Assembly (NCBI GenBank): GCA_019915135.1 | Contig: JAHLMK010000005.1 | Span: 1,612,001-1,676,000 of the forward strand | Reading direction: 5' to 3' | Origin: Strobilurus pachycystidiatus | Lineage: Eukaryota; Basidiomycota; Agaricomycetes; Agaricales; Physalacriaceae | Length of the DNA stretch: 64,000 nt | Shown here: positions 23,701-30,070 of the stretch, piece after piece | Layout of the letters: each line of letters begins with the position of its first letter | Position numbering within the stretch: the first letter of the stretch is position 1 | Program-made: the position numbers and the translations under genes | Notes under the pieces: model-generated | Told to the model about the DNA's origin: nothing | Seen by the model: only the letters and a program-made list of their open reading frames with translations | The model's database searches: none

Positions 23701-24461
23701 AGCAACCTGGGCCGCCAGGATTTTTGGGGGCATGGCAGCATCACGGGGTACAACGCCCTTCTCTTTGCATTTCTTCAGGTAGAGCGTCCAGTGCTGCCGC
23801 ATATGGTGGCGTAGGGATGTGTTGGAACCGAGTTGAAAGCATTTGCGCTCGCCCTTCGACTTCACTACGTCAGGATTGTTACTGGAAACGAAACAATCAG
23901 TGCGTGTCCCACACCCTGCAATCTCCACTCACTGGCAAGTTAGGCAGAATCGACCTACGAGCGGGGCGGCTTCCCCAGGGAACACATGCGAGCCTTTGGG
24001 GCCAAAGAACAAGTCAAGATCATCGGCGACCTCTTTGACCGCGACAGTGTCGTCGATGTTGGTTTCATGACCGAGGTCCTAGGTATCATAAGTGGTAAGT
24101 TTACCATAGAATACTTCTTACTCACCAAAGTACCTTCAGCCGTGTACGCCACCTGCAGAGGCGTGGCTGTCGACTTCTTCTTGGACTTTGTGGACTTTGC
24201 CTTTGTAGCCTTCGCCTTCACCGTCGCTGCCTCCGCCTCTGCTGCCTTGACTGTCTTTTGCCGTTTTCTCTTTGGAGGCTCGGGTGCCGCTTCCGGTTCT
24301 GGTTCGGACTCGGACCCCTCATCCTCATCATCAGAACCTGGGTTTTCGTCGCTGTCTTCGTCTTCGGAAGGAGGAGGAGGAGGGGACAGCTGCCGCTTGT
24401 TCTTTCCTTTGCCGGCAGGCTTGGCCACAGGTTTCGCAACGGGACGAGTGCCACCAGTCAT
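3560..24461 (-). CDS. hAT transposase, 10 exons, split by the gypsy insertion
   Basis: Exons on the minus strand: 24461-24126, 24078-23933, 23881-23557, 23507-23442 joined to 5828-5739 across the gypsy, 5683-5429, 5371-5256, 5209-5035, 4984-4468, 4416-4280, 4228-3560. All phases agree and give 943 aa. Order of parts: a Lys/Asp/Glu-rich N-terminus; a BED-like finger (C157, C160, with H186/H187 and H191); first catalytic Asp in GDGWS (about 332); second in TMDNAS (about 413); the CLAHVLNLAVGDF block; and a C-terminal dimerisation domain with WWQ...YP.VARIAIDY and Glu at about 868 in SSVSAEFLFS. Exon 4 is interrupted between FRPKT and SNELPS; TSD-aware removal of the gypsy restores the frame. 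Six of nine introns contain the element's palindrome. Apart from the insertion I see no disabling change, so the element may have been active recently. Confidence 0.85.
5833..7501 (-). repeat. 3' LTR of the gypsy element
   Basis: This 1669-bp repeat is identical to 21773-23441 except for seven transitions. Four of the seven are at CpG: three CpG-to-TpG in this copy and one CpG-to-CpA in the other. It is preceded, in element sense, by a polypurine tract at 7502-7510. Confidence 0.95.
7502..7510 (-). other. Polypurine tract
   Basis: On the minus strand AAGGGGAGA directly abuts the TG start of the 3' LTR, the expected place for the plus-strand primer of reverse transcription. It independently confirms that the element reads right to left. 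Confidence 0.7.
7502..7699. other. Short spacer between 3' LTR and the first antisense gene
   Basis: Apart from the polypurine tract I see no gene here. It probably contains the promoter and leader of the plus-strand gene beginning at 7700. Confidence 0.4.
7700..9234 (+). CDS. Unrecognised 431-aa gene, antisense to gag-pol, inside the gypsy
   Basis: Five exons with clean GT-AG introns and consistent phases: 7700-7987, 8052-8327, 8386-8667, 8724-8940, 9002-9234. I recognise no family. Visible features: an N-terminal MAPKTWTPIAKLLP; a hydrophobic, probably helical region in exons 1-2 (FLMYLGMHLTLIIP, MAVFFFNLRLYVGMLVHLLGI); an acidic linker in exon 3; a basic PPKRKLNDENARRVVKAARP patch in exon 4 that could be a nuclear signal; and a heptad-like C-terminus. 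It lies in the 3' third of the retrotransposon, transcribed towards gag-pol. Its introns would be retained in the element's genomic RNA because they are antisense. Intact exons and splice sites argue for recent selection. It could encode an accessory factor or be a captured host gene. Confidence 0.72.
9235..9609. other. Spacer between two antisense genes of the gypsy
   Basis: The 375 bp are rich in CCTT/AAGG words like the LTR. Only a short inverted repeat GATCG...CGATC stands out near 9461-9490 (CGATCGGCTATCGCCGATCG), a perfect stem that might act as a terminator or protein site. No gene is seen. Confidence 0.4.
9610..10746 (+). CDS. Unrecognised 322-aa gene, antisense to gag-pol, inside the gypsy
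   Basis: Four exons in agreeing phase: 9610-9903, 9959-10195, 10256-10507, 10561-10746. The ATG at 9610 is chosen because it begins a compact protein (MPAPVLPSFADTRIQG); the frame is open for 29 codons upstream without a better start. The protein is soluble-looking and rich in aromatic residues (RFRYIWEPAFHF, KWWPEFQRQN, LLWLIDWSEATEVDYELL). I recognise no catalytic motif. It follows the 431-aa gene head to tail by 375 bp, so the two may be co-regulated, and it is convergent with the 667-aa gene. As with its neighbour, intact splice sites suggest it was functional when the element inserted. Confidence 0.72.
10747..11131. other. Convergent 3' spacer inside the gypsy
   Basis: The 385 bp between the stop codons of two converging genes include an A/T-rich stretch near 11016-11039 (TTGTAAATTTTTATATAAAA) that could serve cleavage/polyadenylation on either strand. 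No gene is seen. Confidence 0.4.
11132..13255 (-). CDS. Unrecognised 667-aa zinc-cluster-like protein, sense strand, 3' of integrase
   Basis: Three exons: 13255-13202, 13048-13146 (read downward) and 12982-11132, with introns of 55 and 65 nt and phase-0 joins. Order of parts: a short Pro/Gln/Glu-rich N-terminus; a roughly 190-residue globular region (about 66-250) with GYKGYLRNGVFWLTF and LDHLWNFVHDQDRANLFWGALL; a Ser/Pro linker; an acidic block; six cysteines spaced C-X2-C-X6-C-X17-C-X2-C-X9-C (about 429-470), resembling a Zn2Cys6 cluster with a long loop; then a Lys/Arg-rich, probably nuclear region. The globular part belongs to no family I know. It lies just downstream of integrase in the same orientation, where retroviruses carry env or regulatory genes. 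Its introns are in sense orientation, so a spliced genomic RNA would lose them. A DNA-binding regulator or nucleocapsid-like factor is possible. Confidence 0.7.
13256..13597. other. Spacer between integrase stop and the 667-aa gene
   Basis: The 342 bp hold an A/T-rich patch near 13440-13470 and no coding features. It presumably contains the promoter of the downstream sense gene, or a splice acceptor if that gene is expressed from the LTR. Confidence 0.35.
13598..15127 (-). CDS. Gypsy integrase segment of pol
   Basis: The integrase frame is open from the 1200-bp insertion (RGGYFQEIV at about 15127) to the stop at 13598; the first Met is at 15016. Counting from that Met: an HHCC zinc-binding site with H80, H85, C115 and C118; catalytic Asp about 145 (YIDTFRMP), Asp 216 (TDNGP) and Glu 251 (GKVERGH), the last two about 35 residues apart; then a C-terminal DNA-binding region with FMGPYAVVTRTSAGNYVV. 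No chromodomain is seen after it. The integrase lacks its own upstream translation signal, because in the intact element it is the tail of the pol polyprotein. In this copy it is separated from RT by the insertion and is unlikely to be translated. Confidence 0.9.
   Translation of the reverse strand, partial: RGGYFQEIVRSPLPDHIKVSKAVRTSGLVNVKDIEGWMHITEFPELNKSKRERLWETYLPKLQPYLQSEDVLEDEDLEKWSKDFFVQHERLYRTHSDSHPRRVLLPNERIPVCKALHDRAGHKGQYSVLQLIMKRFWWPGMEVDIRWYVRTCVLCQKRQKRNIKVAPTITSTPGIYERAYIDTFRMPKAGEESTRKKRPSKWAGFNAVTVARCGLTSWPEARALKEETAESLGEWIFEDILCRWGCIKEIVTDNGPAIKKALVHIEQKYGITGILITAYNKQANGKVERGHWDIRQSLFKVCKGKPEQWPEFLHEVLWAERITIKRSLGTSAFQAVTGCEPIMPMDLEELTWLVEAPGRLVSHSDLIAFRARQLIKHKEDTVKLRSKVLLNKQKAAAKFLEDFQNSIPRYKFKTGELVLVRNTRIESEMNAKFKERFMGPYAVVTRTSAGNYVVCELDGTIYKDKIAQFRVIPFVSRRDPIDLGKQFFDRLHFISKPITKTLDVLARTT
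15130..16329. mobile_element. 1200-bp TIR element inserted in gypsy pol, TA target duplication
   Basis: The ends are inverted: CACCACC at the left (15130) and GGTGGTG at the right (16329), with weaker similarity extending inward. TA flanks both sides (15128-15129, 16330-16331). Removing the element with one TA joins ...NDIDS to RGGYFQEIV in a single pol frame, which from memory is the normal order in this gypsy lineage. TA duplication suggests a Tc1/mariner-type or similar non-autonomous element. It contains no recognisable transposase, only a degenerate tandem repeat. It supplies the premature pol stop at 16229. Confidence 0.75.
15560..15780. repeat. Degenerate minisatellite inside the 1200-bp TIR element
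   Basis: Roughly 42-50-bp units resembling CCTCGTCCTCGCYGGARTCR plus TAGTTGT recur several times with drift. The low-complexity 171-aa minus-strand frame here is a by-product of this repeat. Confidence 0.5.
16229..18711 (-). CDS. Gypsy reverse transcriptase-RNase H (pol)
   Basis: The frame overlaps the protease frame and is entered by -1 slippage at 18694-18688; the first Met is at 18646. Counting from that Met, RT has its first catalytic Asp in GTLDLFVGYDE (about 368) and the metal-binding YIDD at about 430-433. A fungal-type RNase H follows with Asp in LSVDTSYQAVG, Glu in AKRELFG and Asp in VDAKYI. The true pol sequence ends at ...FRNDIDS near 16330; the last 30-odd residues before the stop at 16229 come from the inserted TIR element. 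All catalytic residues are present. The normal polyprotein would continue into integrase. Confidence 0.93.
18667..19857 (-). CDS. Gypsy aspartic protease (second frame)
   Basis: About 390 aa from the first Met (19839), with a long Pro/Lys/Glu-rich N-terminal linker. The protease core has LVDGGSQIASIS, where the active-site triad reads DGG rather than the usual DTG/DSG, followed by the flap-like region and VLLGRPFEIVSNL. In this gypsy group D-G-G is plausible as functional, but I cannot prove it. The frame starts four bases inside gag's stop (ATGA overlap) and is also reachable by -1 slippage at 19857-19851. Confidence 0.8.
   Translation of the reverse strand, partial: GFRQGSMKEGVQLAHTPPESQFTVETRQTRQSAKAPSAPVDSTPQKKVTSWPKDRVSVVIPKAAPPKVSFSKPEVTQEVEPVDQDLLDEVLAMEEPDPVPQPKADSTLPEKNQPKVQPKEPKVKSFQRRSLAEELLHKNPSWREAWKFLLPEALLATNPPWQQSISDFIRKRNTPVAVFKTEVVADTVQDHFQPELYSVNFHEQGDLPIGGIIVHDAVEQFVNLSGGHYTGPFQMISGNMAPENADLRTFWPLINKNGKKESLVDGGSQIASISLKAALELGIAYDPTFTITMESADKGRTSTLGLARNIPFDFEGIVYYLQLHVLQDPAYEVLLGRPFEIVSNLVITNLPNGNAIGTLTDNTNGKKLSLPSYRRGQIPRHMIPGGQTGFHGNLRT
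18688..18694 (-). promoter_or_regulatory. Putative -1 frameshift site, protease to RT (GGGTTTT)
   Basis: In the protease frame the codons read ACG GGT TTT, placing G GGT TTT as a canonical X XXY YYZ heptamer. Slipping back one base gives GGG TTT TCA and leads directly into the open RT frame. The protease stop (18667) lies 19 bases downstream. Confidence 0.7.
19836..21308 (-). CDS. Gypsy Gag polyprotein (490 aa)
   Basis: The frame runs from the ATG at 21308 to the TGA at 19836. An acidic/Pro-rich start is followed by a helical capsid-like region (FKGHSGDDVREFFTMCNWIFDQTG and WADFQESVLSSY, typical of gypsy Gag), a charged coiled-coil segment near residue 280-320, and one CCHC zinc knuckle, CYFCRELGHIVANC, at about 380-393. 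It assembles the virus-like particle and binds the element RNA. No disabling change is visible. Confidence 0.9.
   Translation of the reverse strand: MTPFGSPLTDLEDPESPEPITPFIDFNPSTQNTIPVPVMAVRAIVPSEELSAEARGEIQGKKIPIPFSRDAPKFKGHSGDDVREFFTMCNWIFDQTGITEQGTKLEVAALYAGHEQRLRWHKNPDYLKGVWADFQESVLSSYSKGKNDPTYVPADLKDALDPYLARPVANKQKWESFQREVLHIMGHLITSGELTNKGAIEDIKSSITEGVWHNVLGDLRRDAKANATAGTTPTYDFTLSEVEAAISNYFLTDKWMSKSAKDSPYNRELIPASTTRIKTEELDEYLNRVASLQDIIQKGEKEREEARKADQKMMAELLHTLQRGGPQGLRTQGFVQEASPIYLQTPAQGVSVSTNLPNGLYKAPPGAFPGNKFVVNDGRCYFCRELGHIVANCPTKEMCESNGHIYKPGGTNIYHVTNGTTSQPIQRVSPKQPLSPWEQVQKFQQENAPKVSAFQSQEDEFAPEVAMYVQTPTQEEEFAPDAYQGFGRAR
19851..19857 (-). promoter_or_regulatory. Putative -1 frameshift site, gag to protease (GGGTTTC)
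   Basis: The gag codons CAG GGT TTC contain G GGT TTC in X XXY YYZ phase, 13 bases before the gag stop at 19836-19838. A -1 shift gives GGG TTT CGG CAG and then the protease frame. Together with GGGTTTT at the next joint, the element would use two successive frameshifts. Reinitiation at the overlapping ATGA is the alternative. Confidence 0.65.
21309..21750. other. Gypsy 5' leader between PBS and gag
   Basis: About 440 bp on the minus strand before the gag ATG. I see no gene; it presumably holds the untranslated leader and packaging signals. Confidence 0.5.
21751..21767 (-). other. Primer-binding site
   Basis: On the minus strand, five bases inside the 5' LTR, the sequence reads TGGAGCCCACCGCGAGG. 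TGG complements the CCA end of a tRNA, and the rest has the composition of an acceptor/T-arm match. I cannot name the tRNA without comparing to this genome's tRNAs. Confidence 0.7.
21773..23441 (-). repeat. 5' LTR of the gypsy element
   Basis: This 1669-bp direct repeat matches 5833-7501 with seven single-base differences, all transitions. It is adjacent to the primer-binding site, which identifies it as the 5' LTR for minus-strand transcription. Open frames inside it (for example near 22800-23175) are duplicated in the other LTR and show no coding features; I treat them as chance. Confidence 0.95.
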
Positions 24462-24815
24462 TTGGAGATTGTGCCAGTGTGATGGAGACGAAATTAGGAA
24501 CCGTAGGTGGAGTTTTCGATCAATTTGTTTGGCTGCAACTTCGGTAAGTTTGCCATCAAACCTGCCCACTCTATTTGAAATTTTCCCCCAAGGAAGCCGA
24601 TTAGCGATGCTAGTATAAACTTGAGCTAGACTCAAAAAGCCTCCTTTAAATAGGACTACATTATAGTACCAGTAATGAAATATTTTTCATAGTCTTATTT
24701 CGAGAAATGGTAAACTTACCTCACACTCATGCCTTGGTCATATAAGTCGGGCTATGTAAGTTGTACAGTGTAGGAGAGAGAGAAGGAATGAGAGGCCTAA
24801 AAAAGGAAGGTCTTC
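24462..24815. other. hAT 5' region upstream of transposase
   Basis: This stretch lies upstream of the transposase ATG on the minus strand and contains palindrome copies at 24543 and 24707. The frame is open upstream of the ATG at 24461 (to 24635), but the Met at 24461 starts the typical basic N-terminus and is preferred. Confidence 0.45.
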
Positions 24816-25152
24816 AAGACCGTCTGGCCTAGTGGAAAAGCTGTTGTCATTTGCATGATTGCGGTCAGGACCCCCGGGATCAATTCCTCTGGGGGCCATT
24901 TTGTCCAGTACTACTATTGACCAGTCTAAACCGGTTCTAAACCGGTTTGAACCGGTCTCAAATGGACCGGTCCAGGACCAGTTCCAACCAGTCTTTGCCA
25001 GTTCACTAAAATCTGGGATGGTGCTCAGACCTAGGACCGGGACTGGTAGGACTGGTCGGACCGGTCCATTTTGGACCAGTAGGGACTGGTGGTGGGTCCA
25101 GTCCGGTTCACCAGTCCTACCAGTCCTCTCAGACTGGACTTCAAAACCCTAG
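24816..25152 (+). repeat. SINE-like repeat with tRNA-derived head and ACCGGTCC body
   Basis: At 24825-24835 TGGCCTAGTGG fits the Pol III A box exactly. At 24877-24887 GGATCAATTCC fits the B box with two changes, 52 bases downstream as in a tRNA. No acceptor stem closes it, so it is not a functional tRNA. The body to about 25152 is packed with ACCGGTCC/GGACCGGT words and ends GGACTTCAAAACCCTAG. It sits inside the hAT 5' region. Confidence 0.5.
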
Positions 25153-25302
25153 TCATCAGAGCAAATCAGTCTTGAGACTCTCGCTACTTCGAAGCCGCAA
25201 AATGGACGGACCGAGAGAGCAGGTCGCGAGAACACACTGTGTGCGGTTCAGTCAAAGCATCTCGGGGCTTCGGAGTGCACTAACAATCAAGGCGCACAAA
25301 GT

Positions 25303-25490
25303 AGGGTTTAAAAGTCCGGTCCGGTCCGGTCTTTTGACCTCTGAGGTCATGGACTGGGAACTGGACCGGTCCAGAAAATTCCCAAATCTGGCTGGACCTA
25401 GGACTGGACTGGTTAGGACCGCAAAAACCGGTCCTAATCAGTCCGGTCTGCGGTCTTAAACCGGTCCAGGACCGGTCCAAAGGATCACGA
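25303..25490 (-). repeat. Inverted partial copy of the ACCGGTCC repeat
   Basis: It starts TAGGGTTTAAAAGTCC, the reverse complement of the end of the copy at 24816-25152, and contains the shared GGACCTAGGACTGGACTGGT block. It has no tRNA-like head. Confidence 0.6.
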
Positions 25491-25796
25491 GCCTAAATTT
25501 ATATTTCTGCACATTTTTGAGTAAGTTTACCATCATATAAGTTTACCAGATAGATTATATAGTCAATGATAGTGAAATGAATGACTAGTGAAGCTTGTAT
25601 GATATGTTTTAGCCACAACAAGATGACATTTCCAAATGTAAGAAAGTATGTGCAGCTAAATGTACCATATGAGTATAGAAGTCATGGAAAGTTTACCATA
25701 GGAACGCCTCAGTGAGGGTAAGTTTACCATTGACCGGTCAAGTCAAGGTAAGTTTACCATAAAATCATATATAATGACCCTTTAGAAGGACATTTG

Positions 25797-26010
25797 ACCG
25801 ATTTTAACTGAACCCTGAATAGACCGGTCCAAACCGGTCCTAGACCAGTCTTTACCAGTCCTAATAAATTTAGGTTGAGCTCTGGACCTAGGACCGGGAC
25901 TGGTAGGACTGGTAGGACCGGTCTATGTTGGACTGGTCATGTGACCGGTCCAGTCCGGTCCAGTCCACCGGTCTTACCGGTCTACATGGACTGGACTTTG
26001 AAACCCTAGC
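25797..26010 (+). repeat. Third copy of the ACCGGTCC repeat
   Basis: This copy shares CCAGTCTTTACCAGTCC, GACCTAGGACCGGGACTGG and the terminal GGACTTTGAAACCCTAG with the first. It lies just outside the hAT right end and lacks the tRNA-like head. Confidence 0.6.
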
Positions 26011-26359
26011 ACAAAGGCACCTTCCGGCCACTCACTTCAACAAGATACAATCAGTATGCTTCCCAGAACAACACAAGACGCCTCACGGATGTAGACCCTG
26101 TAGGTGAAGAAGCTTTCATACCGGGTTCAGTAAGTGTTATGAATGAGTCGGACTTTGACTCACAATTGCACGATCGTGCCCTGGAGGCCCTAAATCCAAA
26201 GCCCGTCAACATCTATGGGCGCGATGGTGCGACATAAGAGGGGACTTACTACAGAGCCTGACGCAGCCTACCCTGATGTTCAAGCACACTATTTTGAACA
26301 AAGGTTGTGAAGGTCCTGAAGGAACTCACAAAGATGCTCCTGTATGATCGCGCCGTTGA
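26011..26359. other. Gene-free stretch beyond the repeats
   Basis: About 350 bp between the third repeat copy and the DUF6534 remnant. I see no coding or structural signal. Confidence 0.3.
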
Positions 26360-26840
26360 TCTTAGGGATGCGAAAGCGACAAGACAGCTACACACCAAAC
26401 GATTCTCGCAAGCGCATCAACGTCTGATTGACGAGTGATTAGATAGTAGTAAATTGCATGTGAGTTGAAACATTGGGTCGCAGCGTCGAGAATCCTGAAG
26501 GTATCACAAATGAGAAGAGTTGAAACCCCAAAAATAAGATGACCCACACGACGGACGCAACCTAATAGTAATCGAGATGGAACAGAAGGCTGAAGAGAAG
26601 ACACAAGTGGTTCGTACGATTGTCTTCAAAAATCTAGAGTCATTGCGTCCACAGAAGGCGTAGTATTGCCACGCCTGGTATGAAATGACTCCAAAAATGC
26701 TATCGGTCATGTCAGGCAAGTTAATGGGCGGGTGGTGGGGAGGGGTGGACGCACAACGTTGAGAGCATGTATACAATGAGCAGTACACCGAACGCCTGCT
26801 GCGGTGACGGCGGTATTGGAGAAGCCTGAGGAAAAGACAT
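26360..26840 (-). pseudogene. DUF6534-type membrane protein, 5' fragment
   Basis: From the ATG at 26840 (MSFPQASPIPPSPQQ) the first transmembrane helix (FGVLLIVYMLST) splices into FGVISYQAWQYYAFCGRNDSRFLK. After another intron comes ILDAATQCFNSHAIYYYLITRQSDVDAL. These are the first helices and the conserved Gln/Tyr motif of the fungal DUF6534 seven-helix family, of unknown function. I find no later helices to the left, so the gene looks truncated. Confidence 0.55.
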
Positions 26841-27600
26841 GGCGATTAGACGCCCAGGAAATGCTGTTCCCATCCAACGGTTCTTAAGCTATCTACGAGC
26901 CAGCTTCTGATACAAACTTGAGACCCGGTGGGTCGGCGGTGACCATATGCATGATGAGAGACTTGGCTTTGGGGGAACGCGTGTATGTTCCCCACATTGG
27001 GACTCTAAGTCACCTGCTGCTGGCACATCATCAGCTGTAGATTATTGGTATCCGCCAGGAGATAGTTGTGGCTCGGAGAGAGAGGTCTGAAACCGCCTGA
27101 AAAAATAATCACGTTGAACGCCGGCGAACGATCTCCCGATATTCTCAAGGCAGCTTAGACTCGGACTTCGCCGAAGAAATAGACGGCCCTGTACTTCGAA
27201 AAAGGAATCTGTCAACTTCAGTCAGTTGGCTATCATCGTTGGCCATCGACGGGACCAAAGAAGACGCGAATCTTTGTTCCCACGGCCCGCTGCCTCGTTG
27301 AAACTGGTGAACTGATGGTGACTGCGGGGAATACAGCTTCCTTCTCTTATAAATACAAGGAACGAATCCATATCCATCCAGAGAACCAAATGTGCCATAC
27401 CAACACTTGTGTATGCAAGGGAAAGACCATCCGAGTCAATGACTGTACATAACATACTTAACTCAGAGATTTCATGGTAAATGAGTGAATTGGCTCGTAT
27501 GGTACTGATGGCACAACAATATTGCAAGTATGTAGATTGGCCGTGGCGCAATATGAGGGGCATTCAAATGCAGAAGGAAACGTGTACCCGCCGTCGGTCC
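26841..27600. other. Unassigned stretch between two DUF6534 loci
   Basis: A 113-aa minus-strand frame (27563-27222) contains a hydrophobic SLAYTSVGMAHLVLWM segment that could be part of a decayed membrane protein. I cannot join it to either neighbour with confidence. Confidence 0.25.
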
Positions 27601-27621
27601 ATCCTAACATGACGCCTCACC

Positions 27622-29380
27622 TCAAGCTGTAATCACCGTCTCGACTTCTCGTGTAATGAGAATCACATCCGGGTTGTAGCGCCCCGTCTCCTCTCCAAAG
27701 TTGTCGATCTTGGAAATAGATTTGATGCCACGATTGTGCGACGCACTTGTTGTGCCGACATGTGTGACTGTCTGTGGTTCCTCAGTGTCAGTAGCAAATA
27801 CATAGGCCATAGATGATGACATACACTGTTATCACCCAGCGCCAACCTCCTGCCAATTGAATCTAAAGGCATGCGAGGTTCTTGTGGAGGTATTTGGCGA
27901 GTGTTGAGACTGATTCATGATGTAAGTGCGTGTTCAATAGGCCCATGTGGACTAATTCACCTGGATAGTAGCGTGTTCGTATATGCTGACGAAGGTTTTC
28001 ACGTTTGATGAAGAAGAGGAAGGGACGAACAGAGGCGGTGCACACCTTTACCCAACAAGAAACAAGTGGCGAGTGGCACAAAACTTGAAGGGTCCGCGAC
28101 ATTCGCCACGAACGCTGTTAGAGCAATGACGCTCGTAATTGCGCCATTGTTAACTGTTAGTACCATGAGCTTGTTAATGATACTGTTCGTTCTGCGAGTC
28201 CCAAATTAGTTGGCAGTCGACGATCAACGTTAGCAAAGAATATGTACCGAGCATGTCCAGACTTTCGATGGTGCAGGTAGTAGCACAAGCTCGCGGTGAT
28301 GAGCGAGTCCGTGACTGCGACCGTAGCAAAGCATGCCGAGACAAGGCGCACATGGGTATGCGTTGGGTTGAGCAGTCTAGATGATGCATTATTATCATGG
28401 CGCACGGATGAAGATCAAACTCAGCCTACCCTAGAATGCCCACGACTGCGTCAAGGTAGCCATCATTGAGACTTGACGGTCTAACAACCGGGAGACTTAC
28501 TTACCGAAGGATATTGCCAGCTGTGACATTGACAGCAGACACTACATGAAGGCAATGGTATTAGAAAATGTCGACGTTCAGCATTGGTCGGAGACAGACT
28601 ATAAGCCCAGAAAGCCATATGTTCTTGTCACTCACTAAAGGCCACATAAGAGCTCATCATCGTGGAAGCAACGGTTGCAAGACCTACTGATGTAAACTCG
28701 CCACGCAAAGAACCTGGCCGGACGTTACTTGGCGGCGGTAATTATCGAATACGGACTCACATTTGGATGATAGAACCCGCTATTCCCTGCCAAATATGGT
28801 CGGTCATGGGTTTGAATACCGAAAAGGATGCTGCACGGACATTTGTTATACCTGGAGCCTACATAATGTGGCCTTCTGAGCCGCACAGACATGGAGGGCA
28901 GCGAATACTCTTACATTGAGACTCCTTCACGGCATCATGAGCATGTAGTTTCTGAAGTCCGAGACGACTCACCACACCAGCCCGTGTTCCAACGCCTTAG
29001 TGTCGCTCTCGTGCACGATTAGGTAGTAGTAAATTGCGTGCGAGTTCAAGAATTGCATGAACGTCTCCAGTAGGCTATTGGCGTCTCAATATTCCGATCG
29101 AGTATGATTAGAGACGGCTTCACCAGACGACAATGACCTGGACATGAGATTAGACAAGCTCTCACACGATGATAAGCGGTGAAAATGTACCATGACCTTG
29201 ATCCACAGAGCATCTCTTTTGTAGCGAGAGAAATAGTAGTACAGTTGAAGACACGTCAGTCCATAGATCCTAGACAGGTTTCCATCAACCTGAGCCAACG
29301 ACTCGAGACGTAAGTACACACGGTGTCGCGATCATGAAACCGACGAGGAGGACGCCAAAGGTTGCGTACGGGGGAGACAT
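27622..29380 (-). pseudogene. DUF6534-type membrane protein, decayed or multi-exon
   Basis: The ATG at 29380 opens MSPPYATFGVLLVGFMIATP, spliced to IYGLTCLQLYYYFSRYKRDALWIK. Further segments on the same strand follow the family order: FLNSHAIYYYLIVHESD (about 29040), FKPMTDHIWQGIAGSIIQM (about 28800), VTDSLITASLCYYLHHRKSGHAR (about 28310), INKLMVLTVNNGAITSVIALTAF (about 28160) and FFIKRENLRQHI (about 28000). A frame with an acidic tail (27822-27622) may be the last exon. Several joins do not keep phase, so I call it a probable pseudogene, though missed introns could explain that. Confidence 0.5.
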
Positions 29381-30070
29381 CGCTGTGGGGGTTGAGCCCC
29401 AGTCATCACGCTATAAGTATGGTCTCGAAGACTCGAGTTGACCAAATCAGACGCGAAATGGTCTTTTGGAATCAACTATTCCCCTGGGCCTAAGTAGGCA
29501 GTATGACTGCCTGATACACCCCTGACAATAGGCCCAAATATAATCGGTCCTCGCGCTTTTCTGTATTCCCCGCATACAAACTCGCCGAAGTTCCCCGCAC
29601 GAAAGCAGGATTTTTTGCGCCACTGTCAGCGCTCGCATGGCCCGGTCACCCAAACCTCATTGACACACCATATTGGCCAGAAATGGCACCTTTTTCCGCC
29701 CATATGCCATAGAGTTTTTGGCCCTTCCTTTAAATTTTGAATTCTCTGAGCCACAAGTATGGTCGAAGATTTTCCGCGCAGCGCAATGACAGTTCGCAGG
29801 CTGTCGCCTGAGACCTCGCGGTGATCTCCAATCAAACATGAATGCGCGGAGGCGTGTGGCCACTGCGACGCGGAGTGGCCTATAGATAGATGGTTTTTGT
29901 AAGCGTCTGAGTCGACACTGACAGGACATGTCCGCGACTGCGGATTATGCAGCTTACAGAGCAATGCACGCACTCTGATAGTAGTGATAACGATCAGTTC
30001 GAACTTCCAGCGGCACCAGTGAGTATTACCATATTTAGGCAAAGGCGCAAGTTGCATCTTCACTCTCAGA
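29381..30070. other. Intergenic region
   Basis: About 690 bp upstream of the glycosyltransferase gene. A 145-aa minus-strand frame here shows no domain and low coding character. It presumably contains the promoter of the gene at 30071. Confidence 0.35.

Larger units (their letters stand above)
24094..25760. repeat. Right set of the GGTAAGTTTACCAT palindromic motif
   Basis: Copies occur at 24094-24107 (inside transposase intron 1, opposite orientation), 24543-24556, 24707-24720, 25520-25533, 25537-25550, 25686-25699, 25717-25730 and 25747-25760. The last five form a cluster of 240 bp, which I take as the subterminal region of the hAT element. Such repeated short motifs are typical transposase-binding sites in hAT elements, but here the site is also a splice-donor palindrome. 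Confidence 0.8.
1..25770 (-). mobile_element. hAT-superfamily DNA transposon, nested host of the gypsy element (left end outside window)
   Basis: The span is defined by a hAT transposase gene and by one 14-nt palindromic motif (GGTAAGTTTACCAT and near variants) that recurs at both ends and nowhere else that I noticed in the window. The motif occurs at about 1346-5739 on the left and 24094-25760 on the right. Between these lies a later Ty3/gypsy insertion. All recognisable hAT-borne genes read on the minus strand: transposase, then a low-complexity basic protein, then a gene leaving the window at base 1. The right end is placed just after a cluster of five motif copies at 25520-25760, as expected for subterminal transposase-binding repeats. 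I could not identify terminal inverted repeats or the 8-bp target duplication typical of hAT because the left end is missing. The right boundary is therefore an estimate. Confidence 0.6.

Noticed and set aside
23649..24038. A plus-strand frame with a short polyglutamine run
   Set aside because: It is antisense to transposase exons 2-3; the run reflects an Ala-rich stretch in the transposase.
24825..24887. A possible functional tRNA gene
   Set aside because: A and B boxes are present, but no seven-base acceptor stem or clear anticodon arm can be drawn; read as a SINE head.
24900..26010. ACCGGTCC repeats considered as a CRISPR-like array
   Set aside because: Spacing is irregular, units are mostly 8-11 bases and the setting is eukaryotic; they are bodies of dispersed repeats.
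29626..30063. A 145-aa minus-strand frame upstream of the glycosyltransferase
   Set aside because: No domain, no splice context, and it overlaps the probable promoter.
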